Below, piece by piece: positions 43,028-53,459 of a stretch of DNA of 64,000 bases. Source of the stretch: Oikopleura dioica (taxonomy: Eukaryota > Chordata > Appendicularia > Copelata > Oikopleuridae). Each line of letters begins with the position of its first letter. Positions within the stretch are counted from its first letter, which is position 1. A model generated the notes under the pieces. That model had not been told where the DNA came from. It saw nothing but the letters and a program-made list of their open reading frames with translations, and ran no database searches. The stretch lies in NCBI GenBank assembly GCA_907165135.1, contig OU015570.1, positions 2,817,525-2,881,524 of the forward strand, written 5' to 3'. The position numbers and the translations under genes are program-made.

Positions 43028-43792
43028 ATGGGAGAGTGGTCTTTTAGGCAATTGAAAAAACGCTGGCCGAATAAAGAGCGGCGAGTTAGCCCAGCCAATA
43101 GGGAACTGTGGATGCTTCATGTGGGCATCATCCTTGAGCTTTGCAGGCTTAAGGAGAAATCCATGGATGAAATATTCATCCGCGATATGTCTCAACTCGG
43201 AGACCTTAGCGATATTATTGTCCCAACGATTAAATTTGGAATTCGTTTTGGAGAAACCGCAGTAATTAGAATTAATCTAATAAAAGGAAACTCCAATGAA
43301 ATATTGGAAATTGAATTTAAACAATTGAATAGAATTTATTCCAACTTTTGCGACCAACTTTACGCCTTCGGCTGCGGACGAAATGCAGAAACGGTTCAAA
43401 AAATTAGAGATTCCCTAAATGGAAAAGTCACAAAGCATACTATTCATCCGGCAATGACTCGAGTTTTTCACGGCATATTACAGGAGAATGATAAAACAGT
43501 AGTTTCTATCAAAGCCAGATTACCTTGCTCTTGTAGTCAAAAAAGCCAATCTTTCGCGCTCGATTTGGCAGAACCCTATTTTGACGACAGAATCATTATC
43601 CCCGTGGCGACTAATAGTTTAAAACGGTCCATGATCTTTACAAAACTAGCGCAGGGAAACAAGTTCTTAGATCGCAATGAATATGAATGGACTAAAGCCA
43701 GAAGATTTGCGAAGGCAGTGAGACGAGAACTCACCAACGATGTAAATCGCTTCGAAGGGCTTATGAAGCCAATTTGGGTGACGTTTTCGTAA
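43028..43792 (+). CDS. Accessory ORF of the Tor-like element (254 aa), unknown
   Basis: Long open frame with ATG start. The N-terminus is basic (RQLKKRWPNKERR), then comes an alternating hydrophobic/charged region, a CSCSQ cluster near residue 182, and a C-terminal helix-rich part. No signal peptide or membrane anchor. It matches no family I know. Its end overlaps by 19 nt a second open frame (to 44070) in another phase, which may be its continuation. Confidence 0.55.
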   Translation: MGEWSFRQLKKRWPNKERRVSPANRELWMLHVGIILELCRLKEKSMDEIFIRDMSQLGDLSDIIVPTIKFGIRFGETAVIRINLIKGNSNEILEIEFKQLNRIYSNFCDQLYAFGCGRNAETVQKIRDSLNGKVTKHTIHPAMTRVFHGILQENDKTVVSIKARLPCSCSQKSQSFALDLAEPYFDDRIIIPVATNSLKRSMIFTKLAQGNKFLDRNEYEWTKARRFAKAVRRELTNDVNRFEGLMKPIWVTFS

Positions 43793-44070
43793 AAATATTC
43801 CACTCACAGAAACTGGTTTCGGTTGAAGTAATTCTCGAAAACGAGGCCGATCTTTTCAAAAGTGTGAATCAGTGGGCTCCCAGTAAGTCGAGGAAAGAAA
43901 CAAAAGAGGAATCGAAAGTCATCAAACAAGTCGAGCATTGCCGAATTTGTGAAAATCTTACTTTTGCGGCCGATTTTGTGAAAACCATTTGGTCAAAAAT
44001 CATCGAATTCATTTTTAAATTACTCAGCTTTCTACTTTTTCCGATAAGACAAATTTTCTTTGAAAATTAA
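43774..44070 (+). CDS. Continuation frame (98 codons) with CxxC and C-terminal hydrophobic segment
   Basis: Open frame without an ATG, overlapping the end of the 254-aa ORF. It has HCRIC and C-terminal IIEFIFKLLSFLLFPIRQIFF, a likely membrane anchor. The absence of a start codon and the overlap suggest it is read by a frame change from the upstream ORF, or that a single indel split one larger gene. Confidence 0.4.
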   Translation: MGDVFVKIFHSQKLVSVEVILENEADLFKSVNQWAPSKSRKETKEESKVIKQVEHCRICENLTFAADFVKTIWSKIIEFIFKLLSFLLFPIRQIFFEN

Positions 44071-45269
44071 TCGAAAACAGAAAGGACACACAGACTGTAT
44101 TATAAATTGTAAAAAATGGTCTCACTAATACTGTTAAGCGTCGTTTATTTCGAAAGAATTGTGACTAGGGAGGAGTCCTCCCTAAAACATTTTTCGCGAT
44201 TTTTCAAATTAAAGCCCAGATGATTTCGTTTTTCAAGACAAATTAGAGTTAATAACTGTGATAAAATATCAAATTTTGCCTTGAAATCAGTCATTTTCAC
44301 AAATTGAACTCAAAACCGAATAGGCCTCACATAATTCCATTCATCAAATTTTCGGGAGGAGACCTCCCAAGGATAATTTCGGACAAAATGAGACGCTTTT
44401 TCGCGAAAGCAGAATTTATTTGAGAACAAATCAGAGAAGAATTACAGCTAATTGATGCTAGCGCCAAATGAGTTTTTCGGGAGATTTTGTAGTTTTTATT
44501 TGATTTTTCTATTTCTAAAAAACATGTTAATATTGAGTAATTGGAACGACTTACTTTTTCATTCAGTAGAAAGAGATACTGAAAGAATCAGTTTCTGGAA
44601 GTTCGATTGATGTTGATTGGAAGAGACAAGTGATAACTTTTTGATGCACGAGGAACGTTTTCGATCGGAGTTAAGGGAACAAGGTCTTCCCTAGTAGAAT
44701 TGGCCCGAGAGACTAAAACCATCAAAATTTTTCATCTAATCATTAAGAAGTAAAAACTTATTCAATCCATCTTAATGTACTTACAGCCGAGCACGACAGC
44801 TAAAAAGGTTGGATCGTTGAGAGCATTAGCTTCGTTGGACATCTCTATTTTCGTTGTTTTTAGTAGTTTCTCGATCAAAAACTATTTTGTGACGGTTTCT
44901 GATTCTCGAAAAGCTTGAGCTGCTTATATGCGAGATAAGAATCACAGGATTATCAGTTCCTTGTTTTGACGGATGCATCAGAAATTTGTAAATTTAATTT
45001 ACTCACGTCATATCAATAATAAGCGTCTCAATTTTTCAAATTATCGTAGACTTTATCCTTATTTTTGACTTTCAAACTTAGAGTTGAATACTATCAAAAA
45101 GGGGATGAAAACTAGGCAACTTTGAATTATGGGAACTAGGCCACTTTTTAATTAAGAGTATCAGCGTCTCAAAAATGAACTTTCCCAGGCATCGCGTTTA
45201 TTAGAGTTCAACGCGCATTTAACAAATAATCAATTTTATTCAGCTCAATTTTTCAGGAAGATTCAGCAA
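44071..45269. other. Non-coding Tor interior with two palindromes
   Basis: No gene recognised. It contains GGGAGGAGTCCTCCC at 44168-44182 and GGGAGGAGACCTCCC at 44354-44368. Confidence 0.5.
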
Positions 45270-45961
45270 ATGAGCAGAAGTACTCTGCTCTTATCGGACT
45301 CCATGTTTTCTTAATTACGCACATCATTTTTCGAAAAAGTCGACTGTATATTATGCGCCTATCCAGGAAGCAATATACTGGATTTGAAACGACAGATTCG
45401 AAACGACTACCTTCCGCACCCCTTCAAAATCCGACGAATCATTGTTATGGTAGGAACCAACGATTTATTATCCAGAACCAAAGTAAGAGCCCCGTTACAA
45501 AAAATTCTAAATAAATATATAGATTTGATAAATAATATTCGAGAAAATTATTGTTACGCAGACATTATTTGTATTTCATTGCTAAAGAGACACGATTCGG
45601 AAAACAAAAGACGAATCCAGTTTAACGAGTTGTTAAACAATGTCATCAAAAATAAAAATAACCCAAAAATAACATTTTCTAATATTGCTTCATCCTTCGA
45701 AAAGGACCCAAAGTTCTCCAAGTACTTTTGGACAAATCGGATTCAGTCCATTTATCGCACCTAGGCATACGTAAGCTTGAAGACCTTTTGCTCCTTATTA
45801 TAACAAAAGAATATAATATCTGTTTTCCAAGCACTAACAAACAACTTCTACTTTCCTGGACTCAAAGGAGGAAACAATCTAGCAAAAATAAAATTATAAG
45901 ATTTAAAATAACCTCAACAAACGAGTACAAAAATGTAAGAGACGGATTTGTTGGAAAATAG
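45270..45961 (+). pseudogene. SGNH/GDSL-hydrolase-like ORF in the 3' part of Tor, broken
   Basis: Starting at ATG 45270, the frame gives an STLLLSDSMFS stretch (block I, nucleophile-Ser position in a G/S-D-S context). TAA 45312-45314 follows. In the same frame come a block II-like AYPGSNIL, block III-like IVMVGTNDLL (Gly and Asn of the oxyanion hole), and a long helical part. In the frame of 45728-45961 comes block V-like DSVHLSHLGIRKL with the Asp and His of the catalytic dyad. A single-base frame change near 45728-45765 separates block V from the rest. All SGNH blocks are present in the right order, supporting an esterase/lipase fold. Such a domain is not a normal retrovirus-like gene. Confidence 0.6.
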
Positions 45962-46628
45962 AAACGCTGTAAATTTTAAAATAAAAAGATGAGAATTTTC
46001 GTATTCTCCAACAAAAAAAGTATAAAACAAAAAGAGGAAAACACCTCCCGAGAAAAAAGAAAATTTTTTTTGTACATTTTATTGAAATTGTGCTCGATTA
46101 CTTAGCTGTCCCTGACATTTTTTGTGTAAAGAAATGATTTTTCTGTAAATAGATGCTCTATAAAACTATCATACAAAAGAGGAGGAATCCTCCAACATAA
46201 AAATTACAAAATTTAAAACTTCATTGAACAAAAAAATATTCAAAAACTACAAAAAGATCGACAAAATGGTCGCAAAAATATCTACTGTATAATTTATAAG
46301 ACTGAAAATTTTCCTTAAAGCAAACTTTATTGCTGTATTTTTATAAATTTTAACTGCTCTTCATTTACGCTCAATTTCTATGTTTCACACGTAAACTTTT
46401 ATTGAAAACTTGTATTTTCTGATTTTTTCATAATTATTCTTGACGTATTATTTAAACTTAGTTTAAATATTTTTTTTTCTGCAAAACTAACAAAATTTAT
46501 CTTTGGAGGGAGGAGAAGGTAAACCAAACAAAATTTTCAAAGCTCAACGAACAAACTATCGAACGAACCCTGATTTGATTTCTCAAGCCACAAGAACAGT
46601 GTTTCAAAAGAACTAGAAGGGGGTTGGA
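45962..46628. other. 3' untranslated part of Tor
   Basis: A/T-rich, with one palindrome (ggaggaatcctcc, 46181-46193), a half-palindrome ggagggagga near 46504 and the purine run agaagggggttgga just before the 3' LTR, probably the polypurine tract. No ORF. Confidence 0.55.
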
Positions 46629-46915
46629 TAGAGAATGAACAATTACGATCCAAAAAATGGCGCGCAGGCGCTCGTGAGCAGGACGCTCACCGACGAAGAC
46701 TAAGCGACAAAAATGATAACTTCACTCACTCCACCCAACTGTTCAAGAGATATTAACATTAAATAAATCAAGTGTAAATTTACTAGGTGGATTCATTCTT
46801 ATCAATTAGCAAGTATATCAGCAAGTCAAACACCTGTTAGCCGCCGGCCCACACCAGTCATTAGGAAAGCAGTCTTTGCCAGTATAGTCTATCAGGAATA
46901 ACCTGTTTAATCTCA
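46629..46915 (+). repeat. 3' LTR of the Tor-like element
   Basis: Matches the 5' LTR base for base except the final position (a here, t in the 5' copy). Followed by the TSD ataat. Confidence 0.92.
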
Positions 46916-46924
46916 ATAATCGTG

Positions 46925-48440
46925 TTTCACATCGATACTGTTCTCAACGCCGTATGAAGGCTGAATTCGGGAAGAAAGGTTGAGATAATCTTACGCATCT
47001 CCCTCGTTATCAGGGACACCATTTGGGACGTGAAGGGGATAGAAACTGTAAAATTCCTCTCCGGATGCAAACTTTTTCCTCTTTCCAATCTTTCTTGTCA
47101 ACCCTTCCCTCTTTCACCACCTTTTCTACATCGAGGATCATTTCTAAGGGATATTCTTGGGCGAGATATTTTTCCTCTATCTCTGTAAACTCATCCCCCA
47201 GGGTTTTCGGATCTGAGTGTTTATATAAAGCCCTTTTATATTCTGACGTAAGAATACCCTTTTTCAATGACAAAGGAGCACTGTCATTTACAAAATTCAA
47301 TGGAACAAAGTGTTTTTGATGATAACGAATTTGCAGGGTGTTTGTATCCGAGATATAGACCACAAAGTCGAGAAATTTAATCCCTTCAGGACTTGACCTT
47401 TCGACAGTTACTTTTAAGGACTCATGCAAATTTTGAAAAACTTCATTGACTTTTTCGAACAAGCCGCGCCGAAAAAAGACAATCGTATCGTCAAGAAATC
47501 TTTTATAGCCTAAAATAAATTTTTCCGAAATGAGTTTTTCGATCTTATTTTTCTCAAGCATAAACAGAAAGAAATCCGCTTATTTTGGAGAACTACTTTC
47601 GCTCATTGATAGACCCGATATCTGACGATAAGTTCTGTCTGCGAACCGAAATGCAGTTAGTTTTTTCAAAATTGAATCCAATATATTCGGAGAACATTTT
47701 TAGGAATTGGTCTAAGGAATATTTTATTGTCATCCCAAAATCAAGGTAACATTTTAGATGGCGAATTATCGTCATAAATTTTTTTCAATAGGAGATTAAT
47801 CAGAAGAGATGTATCGCAGCTTGGGTAGAGTTTTACTATATCGAAACTTGCAAAATCAACCTCATCAAAATTGAATTATTGTTTTGTAAACCATAAGCCG
47901 AATTCTTTAGACTCACAGAGTGAGAATTTGCTTTTGAGATTTTTAAATTATTTTGCCAAAAAATTTTTATGAAAATTTTCACAAACAGAATTTCTTGCTG
48001 AAACAATAGTTCTCATATTAAGCTCCTGCTCAAAAGTTTCTTTATGGCATTTGCCAAGTCCATATGCATCTTTTATCCTCGAAACCGGTTTGTTTCTATT
48101 GAAAAAAATTTTGTCCGCAAATTTTTCCATTTTGCGTAAATTTTGCCTCATTTACAAAGTGTCCTCCTCAGTTGGATCGGAATTAAGTTGAATAAATTTT
48201 TTCTTATCTGAAAATTCTCGATGCATAGAGTTCTCGTATTGAGAACGGTCCAAAATTAAAATAACTGAGTCTTTGTCCGCTAAAACAAATACAATTTCCC
48301 TGTTTTCCCGTAAATACTGTCTTATCGTCCTGTTACTATTATCATTAACAAAACAAGTAGTTATTTTTTGTGAATCGCAGTCAATCTTCCTTTTAAGAGA
48401 AATTGAGTCATTGGTGTGAGTTGTTGAAATTTATCGTATT
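46925..48440 (-). pseudogene. Penelope-like element reverse transcriptase remnant
   Basis: Minus-strand pieces in several frames carry a PLE-type reverse transcriptase. In order they are an ADKDSVILILDRSQYE stretch (about 48250), YGLGKCHK followed by RTIVSARNS (about 48050, the 'G.pK.HK..RpI.s' block), DFASFDIVKLYP (about 47850), and RFLDDTIVF (47500, the catalytic block) with FLDFVVYIS and the KHS/SEYKRALYKHS block. Stops and frameshifts occur throughout the first half, and a 183-codon frame (47010-47561) remains open. The Tor-like element separates it from a GIY-YIG endonuclease remnant on the same strand. Confidence 0.75.
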
Positions 48441-48907
48441 TTTTTAAATGGCCCATCAGGCTATCAAATTATTGGAGCAAATTTATCGAGTGCGGTCGCC
48501 CGCCCAAAGGGGCCTTCCAACCTCTTTCTAGAATGTGAATCATATTAGAAGGAATTTGTTTTTTTGAAATATTTTTTACTTAATATTAAAGTGGTTTGCG
48601 AAATGATTGTTGAATTTTTAATTTGCCAAATTTTAATTGTCTTTTTCTGTCGCGTTCCTCATCTCTGATTCTTGCGCGATTTTCTTAATCCAAAATTATT
48701 CTCATTTTTCTTTTTCACAACCAATACCTTCTTTGTCAAAAAATTTGGATAGACTTTCATTGAATAATATGCGAATTTCCTCCAGTTTGCTACTACAGAT
48801 TTTTTGTTCATTTATTAAAATTTTTAATCGTTCCCGCTAAAATCTTTTACGACCCAATTTACAAAATTTTACCACTTGAACGGGGATTTTGGTAAAAATT
48901 GATGGTA

Positions 48908-49533
48908 CAACCATCCCTTCAAACAGTGTTTTAGAGAATTTAACCCATTTAAAACTCGAAAATTTGAGTAAGAGTAAAATTGAGTAGGAGCCTCTGACAA
49001 ATTTTCGCGTTTTTAACCCGTTAACAGGCGCGCGGCAGTCTCACGGCCACGCAGCATTTGAAGAGCGATAAGATGAGCAAAACTCTATTTTATATTGGAA
49101 ATTTTTTGTATTTTTTGAAAATTCAATCGATTCTCTAATTGTTAGTTTAATTAAAAGAAAAATCCGCATAAAATTCTGGTCGGGGAAAGCGAAAGAAAAA
49201 GTTCAGTCGGCGAAGAAAAGGGAAAGAGTAATACAAATCGCCCGCCTTTTCCCTTCTTTCCCTTTTTTCCAATCTCAGCGCCGAAAATGACGTAACTTTG
49301 ACCTCATTTTTCACCCCTAAACGAATCGGAAAAATAATAAAACAATATGTAGAAGAAAGAGAAGACGCTTCTGAATCTGTTATTTTCTTTGAAATTAATT
49401 TTTCTTGTCCCTTTTTCTCGGAATTCATCAAAAGGTGCGTGGACTTTAGACTGGCACGCGCCCGTTAAAGCATAAGATCGGATGCCCAGTTAACGGGTTA
49501 AATTCTCTAGAACACTGTTTGAAGGAATGGTTG
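48908..49533. mobile_element. MITE-like element, 626 bp, TIR caaccatcccttcaaacagt
   Basis: The left end caaccatcccttcaaacag..gtttaacc-type sequence (about 40 bp) is mirrored at the right end with three mismatches. A clear TSD was not found. Inside is another palindrome pair (cgaaaatttg ... caaattttcg, 48957-49008) that recurs near 20650. A 94-codon minus-strand frame inside is not called a gene. Confidence 0.7.
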
Positions 49534-49860
49534 TTTTTGGGAGCTTGATCAGTTCTGCAGTTTTCACGAAAAGGTACGTTTGTATGCTTTTTGGAAGGTT
49601 TACAAGTAACTCCAAGACTTCGGCTCTGATGATGGAACTTTTGCTGTTCCGAAAACGTTAAGCCACTGCAAATAAAACGAACTCATTTATCGACGAGATG
49701 TCATCATTTATCAATTAAAAGTGATCGTTGATAAATTTTAAAGCGACTTTGAAATTTTTTTAAAGTGTTTATTTGGCATTTTCAAAAGAATTGAAGAAGT
49801 TTTGATATTTGACCCCGTATAAGCGTGATTTACATAAACAAAGACCATCACTAAACAAAT

Positions 49861-50341
49861 GGGAGACACTGACGCCGGCCGCCCCAGCCCGCCCAGACTG
49901 ACGCCGGCCGGTCCATTATTTTAAATTTTTCAAATCTATTTTATCTATATGAAATGATGTTTTATTGTAGAAAAACATATTCGTTGGATTATGGAATGGA
50001 ATTTTCATGGTATTCCGTTGAATTTAGGTTATTTGTTGGAAATAACGCATTTTTTGCTTATTTTAGCGGTTAAATATAGTTTTATGGCTAAAAGGGTCGA
50101 AATTGAGAACTCGACGGGCCTACGGCCCTTTCGCGCGCATATTCTGGTAGAAAACTCATTGTGTTGGCGGGGCCCAACTCTCGCTCTACCTCAGAACGAA
50201 TATCGGACTTTTTCGAATTTTCGAAAAAACATAGTTTCTAGAATGTTTTTGTCTGGCACCGGCCGGTCCAAAGGGGGAAGTTTTCAAAAAGCGGCCGGGG
50301 CGGCCCTGGGCGGCCGCGGACGGCCGGCGTCAGTGTCCCCG
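49861..50341. mobile_element. hAT-type MITE, 481 bp, GC-rich ends, 8-bp TSD
   Basis: The TIRs share gacactgacgccggccg with imperfect outermost bases. The direct repeat aaacaaat flanks it (49853-49860 and 50342-50349). The ends are very GC-rich (repeated ggccg words) against an A/T-rich interior. Confidence 0.88.
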
Positions 50342-51637
50342 AAACAAATTAACATCAGCTCAGAATGCGAAAACTGGTTAAAATTCTTTTTCGATTTTAT
50401 GGGCTTTAATCAAGCTGAAAATGCGAAAAATAGAATAGCCTATCGACGATATTATATAATATAATTGATTTTTTATTAAACATAAGCGAATTATGTTTTT
50501 ATGTTTTTAATACTTGCCTTCATTCGAAATCGTCCACTCTAGGTGAGAGATTGTTTTTCCTGTTTTTTGAACTTTCATTTAAATCTGTACTTAGGGCTGA
50601 CGAAGGCCCCTTGAGGCCGAAACGCGTCCCAAATAAATTTCAATCATAAATACATGAGAGGTCAACATTGACTATCTTTTCGAAAAAAGCCAATTCTAGA
50701 CCGCGCTCAAAGCCAAAAAAGCTAAGATATTCAAATTCTCTCAAAAGCTGAAGATAGAGCAAAGTTAGATCTAGCAACATTTTTCTTAAAAAATTTTTTC
50801 GTCAGTAAATTTTCGCGGTAGAGAGCGAAACACCAAGCGATCTCATCAAAAATCGCCATTTTTGCCTATTCGCGTCCTCAAATTTCTCGAATCACGTGAC
50901 TAGCCAAATCTTTTATTCCATTTTAAGATAGTTCAACCCTTTTTCTCGCAATATCTATGAGGAAATTTCGTTAGCATAAGTAAAAACAGGTTTTACTTAT
51001 TTGAAGTGGCTCTCGAAAATCACTTACATGTATCTTCGGAAAATCTAGTTCTACCCCCTTAACCGTATCTCGAGCGCGAGCACACTTTCTGAGCTCGCGA
51101 TAGTTGTTGTATTACGATTTTCTTCCATTTTTGAGATAATCAAAAAATTCAAAAAAACTTAGAATCTTTCGCTATTTTTACGTTTACAACAGATTTCTTC
51201 GAAAAAAATTATCAACTGCTTTTCGAATTAAACGTAAAATTGTCCGTAAAAATGCGAATTTTTGTCTCTAGATGGCCTTTATTGTAACAAATTTGAGTGA
51301 AAAAGAGACATTTTCTCTCTAGACCGGGCTGACATGTCGTCTCTGAGACTTGGAAAACAGGAGGAGAAGCCTCTTGAAAGAAAATAATGCGTTCTAATTG
51401 GTTAGATTTGCTTAAATTTTCTCTAGAGGCCGAGCTCAAAAATTGTGCTCGCGTCCGAGAATGGGTGATCGCAAGTGCTCGAGCTACGGTTAATTTGATG
51501 CAAGTATTATATCAAGTTTTCGTGTATCGACGATACAGTATCGTTAGTCAAACATAAGAAACTAGCTGGAAGAGTTAAATGAAAAGTTTGATTGCATCGA
51601 GTAGGTCTGCCAGACGCCAGAAAACTACGAGTATGTC
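50342..51637. other. Intergenic, with a hammerhead-like motif
   Basis: No gene recognised. The only notable structure is the motif at 50597-50628, annotated separately. Confidence 0.5.
50594..50630 (+). ncRNA. Hammerhead-ribozyme-like motif
   Basis: CTGACGA (conserved CUGANGA core) is followed by A, stem II GGCC/GGCC with loop CCTTGA, then GAAAC, a minimal stem III (ACG/CGT) and the cleavage triplet GTC. This order is that of type I hammerheads with a minimal stem III, known from Penelope-like elements. The extra A beside stem II and the weak stem I (only two clear pairs) suggest a degenerate copy. It is on the strand opposite the Penelope-like remnant nearby. Confidence 0.45.
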
Positions 51638-51645
51638 GCATTGAC

Positions 51646-51895
51646 GGGTGGCGGGCGGCCCCGTTCAAAATCGTTTTTTGGGCCGATTTTTTGAACGGCG
51701 TTCAAAAATTCCGAAGAATATTGTTCAGAAAATTGACTCAAATGATAAACATCGTGTAAGTAGAGGAAGTTGGCATCATATTTGATGAGTTTTCTTGCAA
51801 ATCAGGCGCGGAGCGCATATGAGCTCATTTTTATGAAGATTTTTGGAAATTTTTTGAACGGCGTTCAAAATTTAGAACGTAGCCGCCCTACACCC
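51646..51895. mobile_element. MITE, 250 bp, imperfect TIR, 8-bp TSD with one mismatch
   Basis: The ends are GGGTGGCGGGCGGCCCCGTTC and the complement of GGGTGTAGGGCGGCTACGTTC. They are flanked by gcattgac (51638-51645) and gcgttgac (51896-51903). It contains two ttgaacggcgttcaaaa palindromes. Confidence 0.7.
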
Positions 51896-51903
51896 GCGTT
51901 GAC

Positions 51904-52370
51904 TCATCGCAATTTTGAACATACAAGGAAGTTTCAGCCAGAACCAATTTCATATTAAACCCAAATGATTATAATATCGACTGATTATTAAGTAGGGTTC
52001 ATAAAGAACGCAAAATAAGTTATGATCTGCTAAGAAAAATTTTTTCCTTATTTGAGAAAATTTTTGAGCAAAAATGATATCGTCGGCAGCCAAAAAGCGT
52101 TCATTGAAAAAGCCCACGCAATCGAAACCCTCATTAGCACAGAGCCTCACTGGCACAAAAGCCTCTTTTGCACATATTGTGAAAATAAAGCTCTTGTGCA
52201 GATGAGGCTCTGTGCAAATAGAGCTATTTTTTTTGGAAAATTATCAGTGATTCAAGGCGAATCTATTGGTCGCCTTTATTTTTTTCCATCTGATTGCTAA
52301 AAATTTTTTGAAGGAAATGGACGAAAAAGGGATGAATAACAATAGAGATTCTTCCCCAAAAAAAAAATTA
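51904..52370. other. Intergenic, one short inverted repeat
   Basis: The words gcacagagcctc and gaggctctgtgc (about 52138-52215) form an inverted repeat of about 80 bp. Nothing else recognised. Confidence 0.5.
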
Positions 52371-52661
52371 CAATGATTTTTCGGTCATGCTTTGTTTGTG
52401 TGAGCCGTCATAATCAGATAAAGTTAATATTGGTACGATCTTTACGGTCAGCGATTTTAAGGTTATTTCGGTCATCAGTTGTCTTTTTAGTTATCCTTAG
52501 CGCTACTCTCATCTCAGCAACAAACCGAAACGGTTTATTGACCGAGAATTATCACAGAGTGTAAGAGATAATTTGATTGCTGCGGAATTTTAAGGCGTGT
52601 TTAGACAAGAAGATAAAAAAGAATTTCGATGCGTTTTTCGGTGTTTTTTTTATTTAAGTAA
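52371..52661. repeat. Dispersed repeat module A (second copy 59655-59940)
   Basis: About 285 bp with scattered differences between the copies. It is rich in cggtca/tgaccg words. The copy at 59655 continues directly into module B, whereas here a 440-bp MITE separates them. Confidence 0.8.
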
Positions 52662-52669
52662 GTAATTTT

Positions 52670-53109
52670 GGTCAACACTGGTTATGTCGCAAAATGTCGC
52701 CGAATGTCGCCGAATGTCGCCGAATGTCGCCGAATGTCGCCACCTATTTTCGAAAACCAGGATTTTTGAAGAGAAAACTTGTTTTTAACCCAGAAATTTC
52801 AAAACAAACTTGTTCTAGAATTTTTTTAGCATAGATTCGAGACAAGGAAGCGCTCCGCGCGATTTGTGGTAGAAAACTCACTGGTCGGGCTGGACTCACG
52901 TCTATTGCCGCGCCTCCTACTATTACCGCCTTATTCGTTTCTAGAACAAGTTTGTATTGAAAATTTAGGCCTAAAAAAACAATTTTTCTTTCATAATACC
53001 TATTTTTTAAAATATGTGGCGACATTCGGCGACATTCGGCGACATTCGGCGACATTCAGCGACAATCGGCGACATTCGGCGACATTCGGCGACATAACCA
53101 GTGCGCCCC
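52670..53109. mobile_element. hAT-type MITE, 440 bp, TIRs built of 11-bp tandem repeats
   Basis: The ends share CACTGGTTATGTCGC and run inward as direct repeats of gtcgccgaat(ggc)-type units: five or so on the left, about eight on the right in opposite orientation. The TSD is gtaatttt (52662-52669 and 53110-53117). The paralogous module at 59930-59950 lacks the insert, supplying an empty site. The interior word gaagcgctccgcgc...tttgtggtagaaaactca is shared with the elements at 58603 and 63297. Confidence 0.9.
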
Positions 53110-53459
53110 GTAATTTTAAATGCTTAAGTAGTTTTCAATGCATTTCGAAGCGTTTATAAATTTTCTAAAAATATTTATCGACGATTTCAGGAAAATTTTC
53201 TTAAAAGTGATTATTAATGCATTCTAGGGGTAGGGTACACGGTCAAGTCTCAGAATCGGTTCTTGACCATTTCTTCTGAATCTTCATGAAATTCTGAGCA
53301 AAACACCCTGTATGAGTATTTTCTCTATCTCGACCCATTTTCGCAAAAATTGCAGTTGTAAATGGTAAAATTAATGCATTTTGGCTAGAAGGCGGAAATT
53401 TTAAAATTTTTACAATTAAAATGGACAGAAAATCGTGAGCGTGCATCCGTCTAACGAAT

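Larger units (their letters stand above)
21413..46915 (+). mobile_element. Tor-like Ty3/gypsy element with env, host of nested insertions
   Basis: 287-bp LTRs at 21413-21699 and 46629-46915 differ at about one base (the terminal one). They are flanked by the 5-bp direct repeat ataat (21408-21412 and 46916-46920). Without the two nested insertions (about 10.7 and 1.56 kb) the element is about 13.2 kb. Order is gag, pol, env, small ORFs and an SGNH-hydrolase-like ORF. Elements of this type with env-like genes are known from Oikopleura as Tor; assignment here is by architecture, not by alignment. Confidence 0.9.

Noticed and set aside
49991-50464. A 157-codon open frame
   Set aside because: It runs through the GC-rich terminus of a TSD-flanked MITE; the frame is open because of ggccg repeats, not coding constraint.
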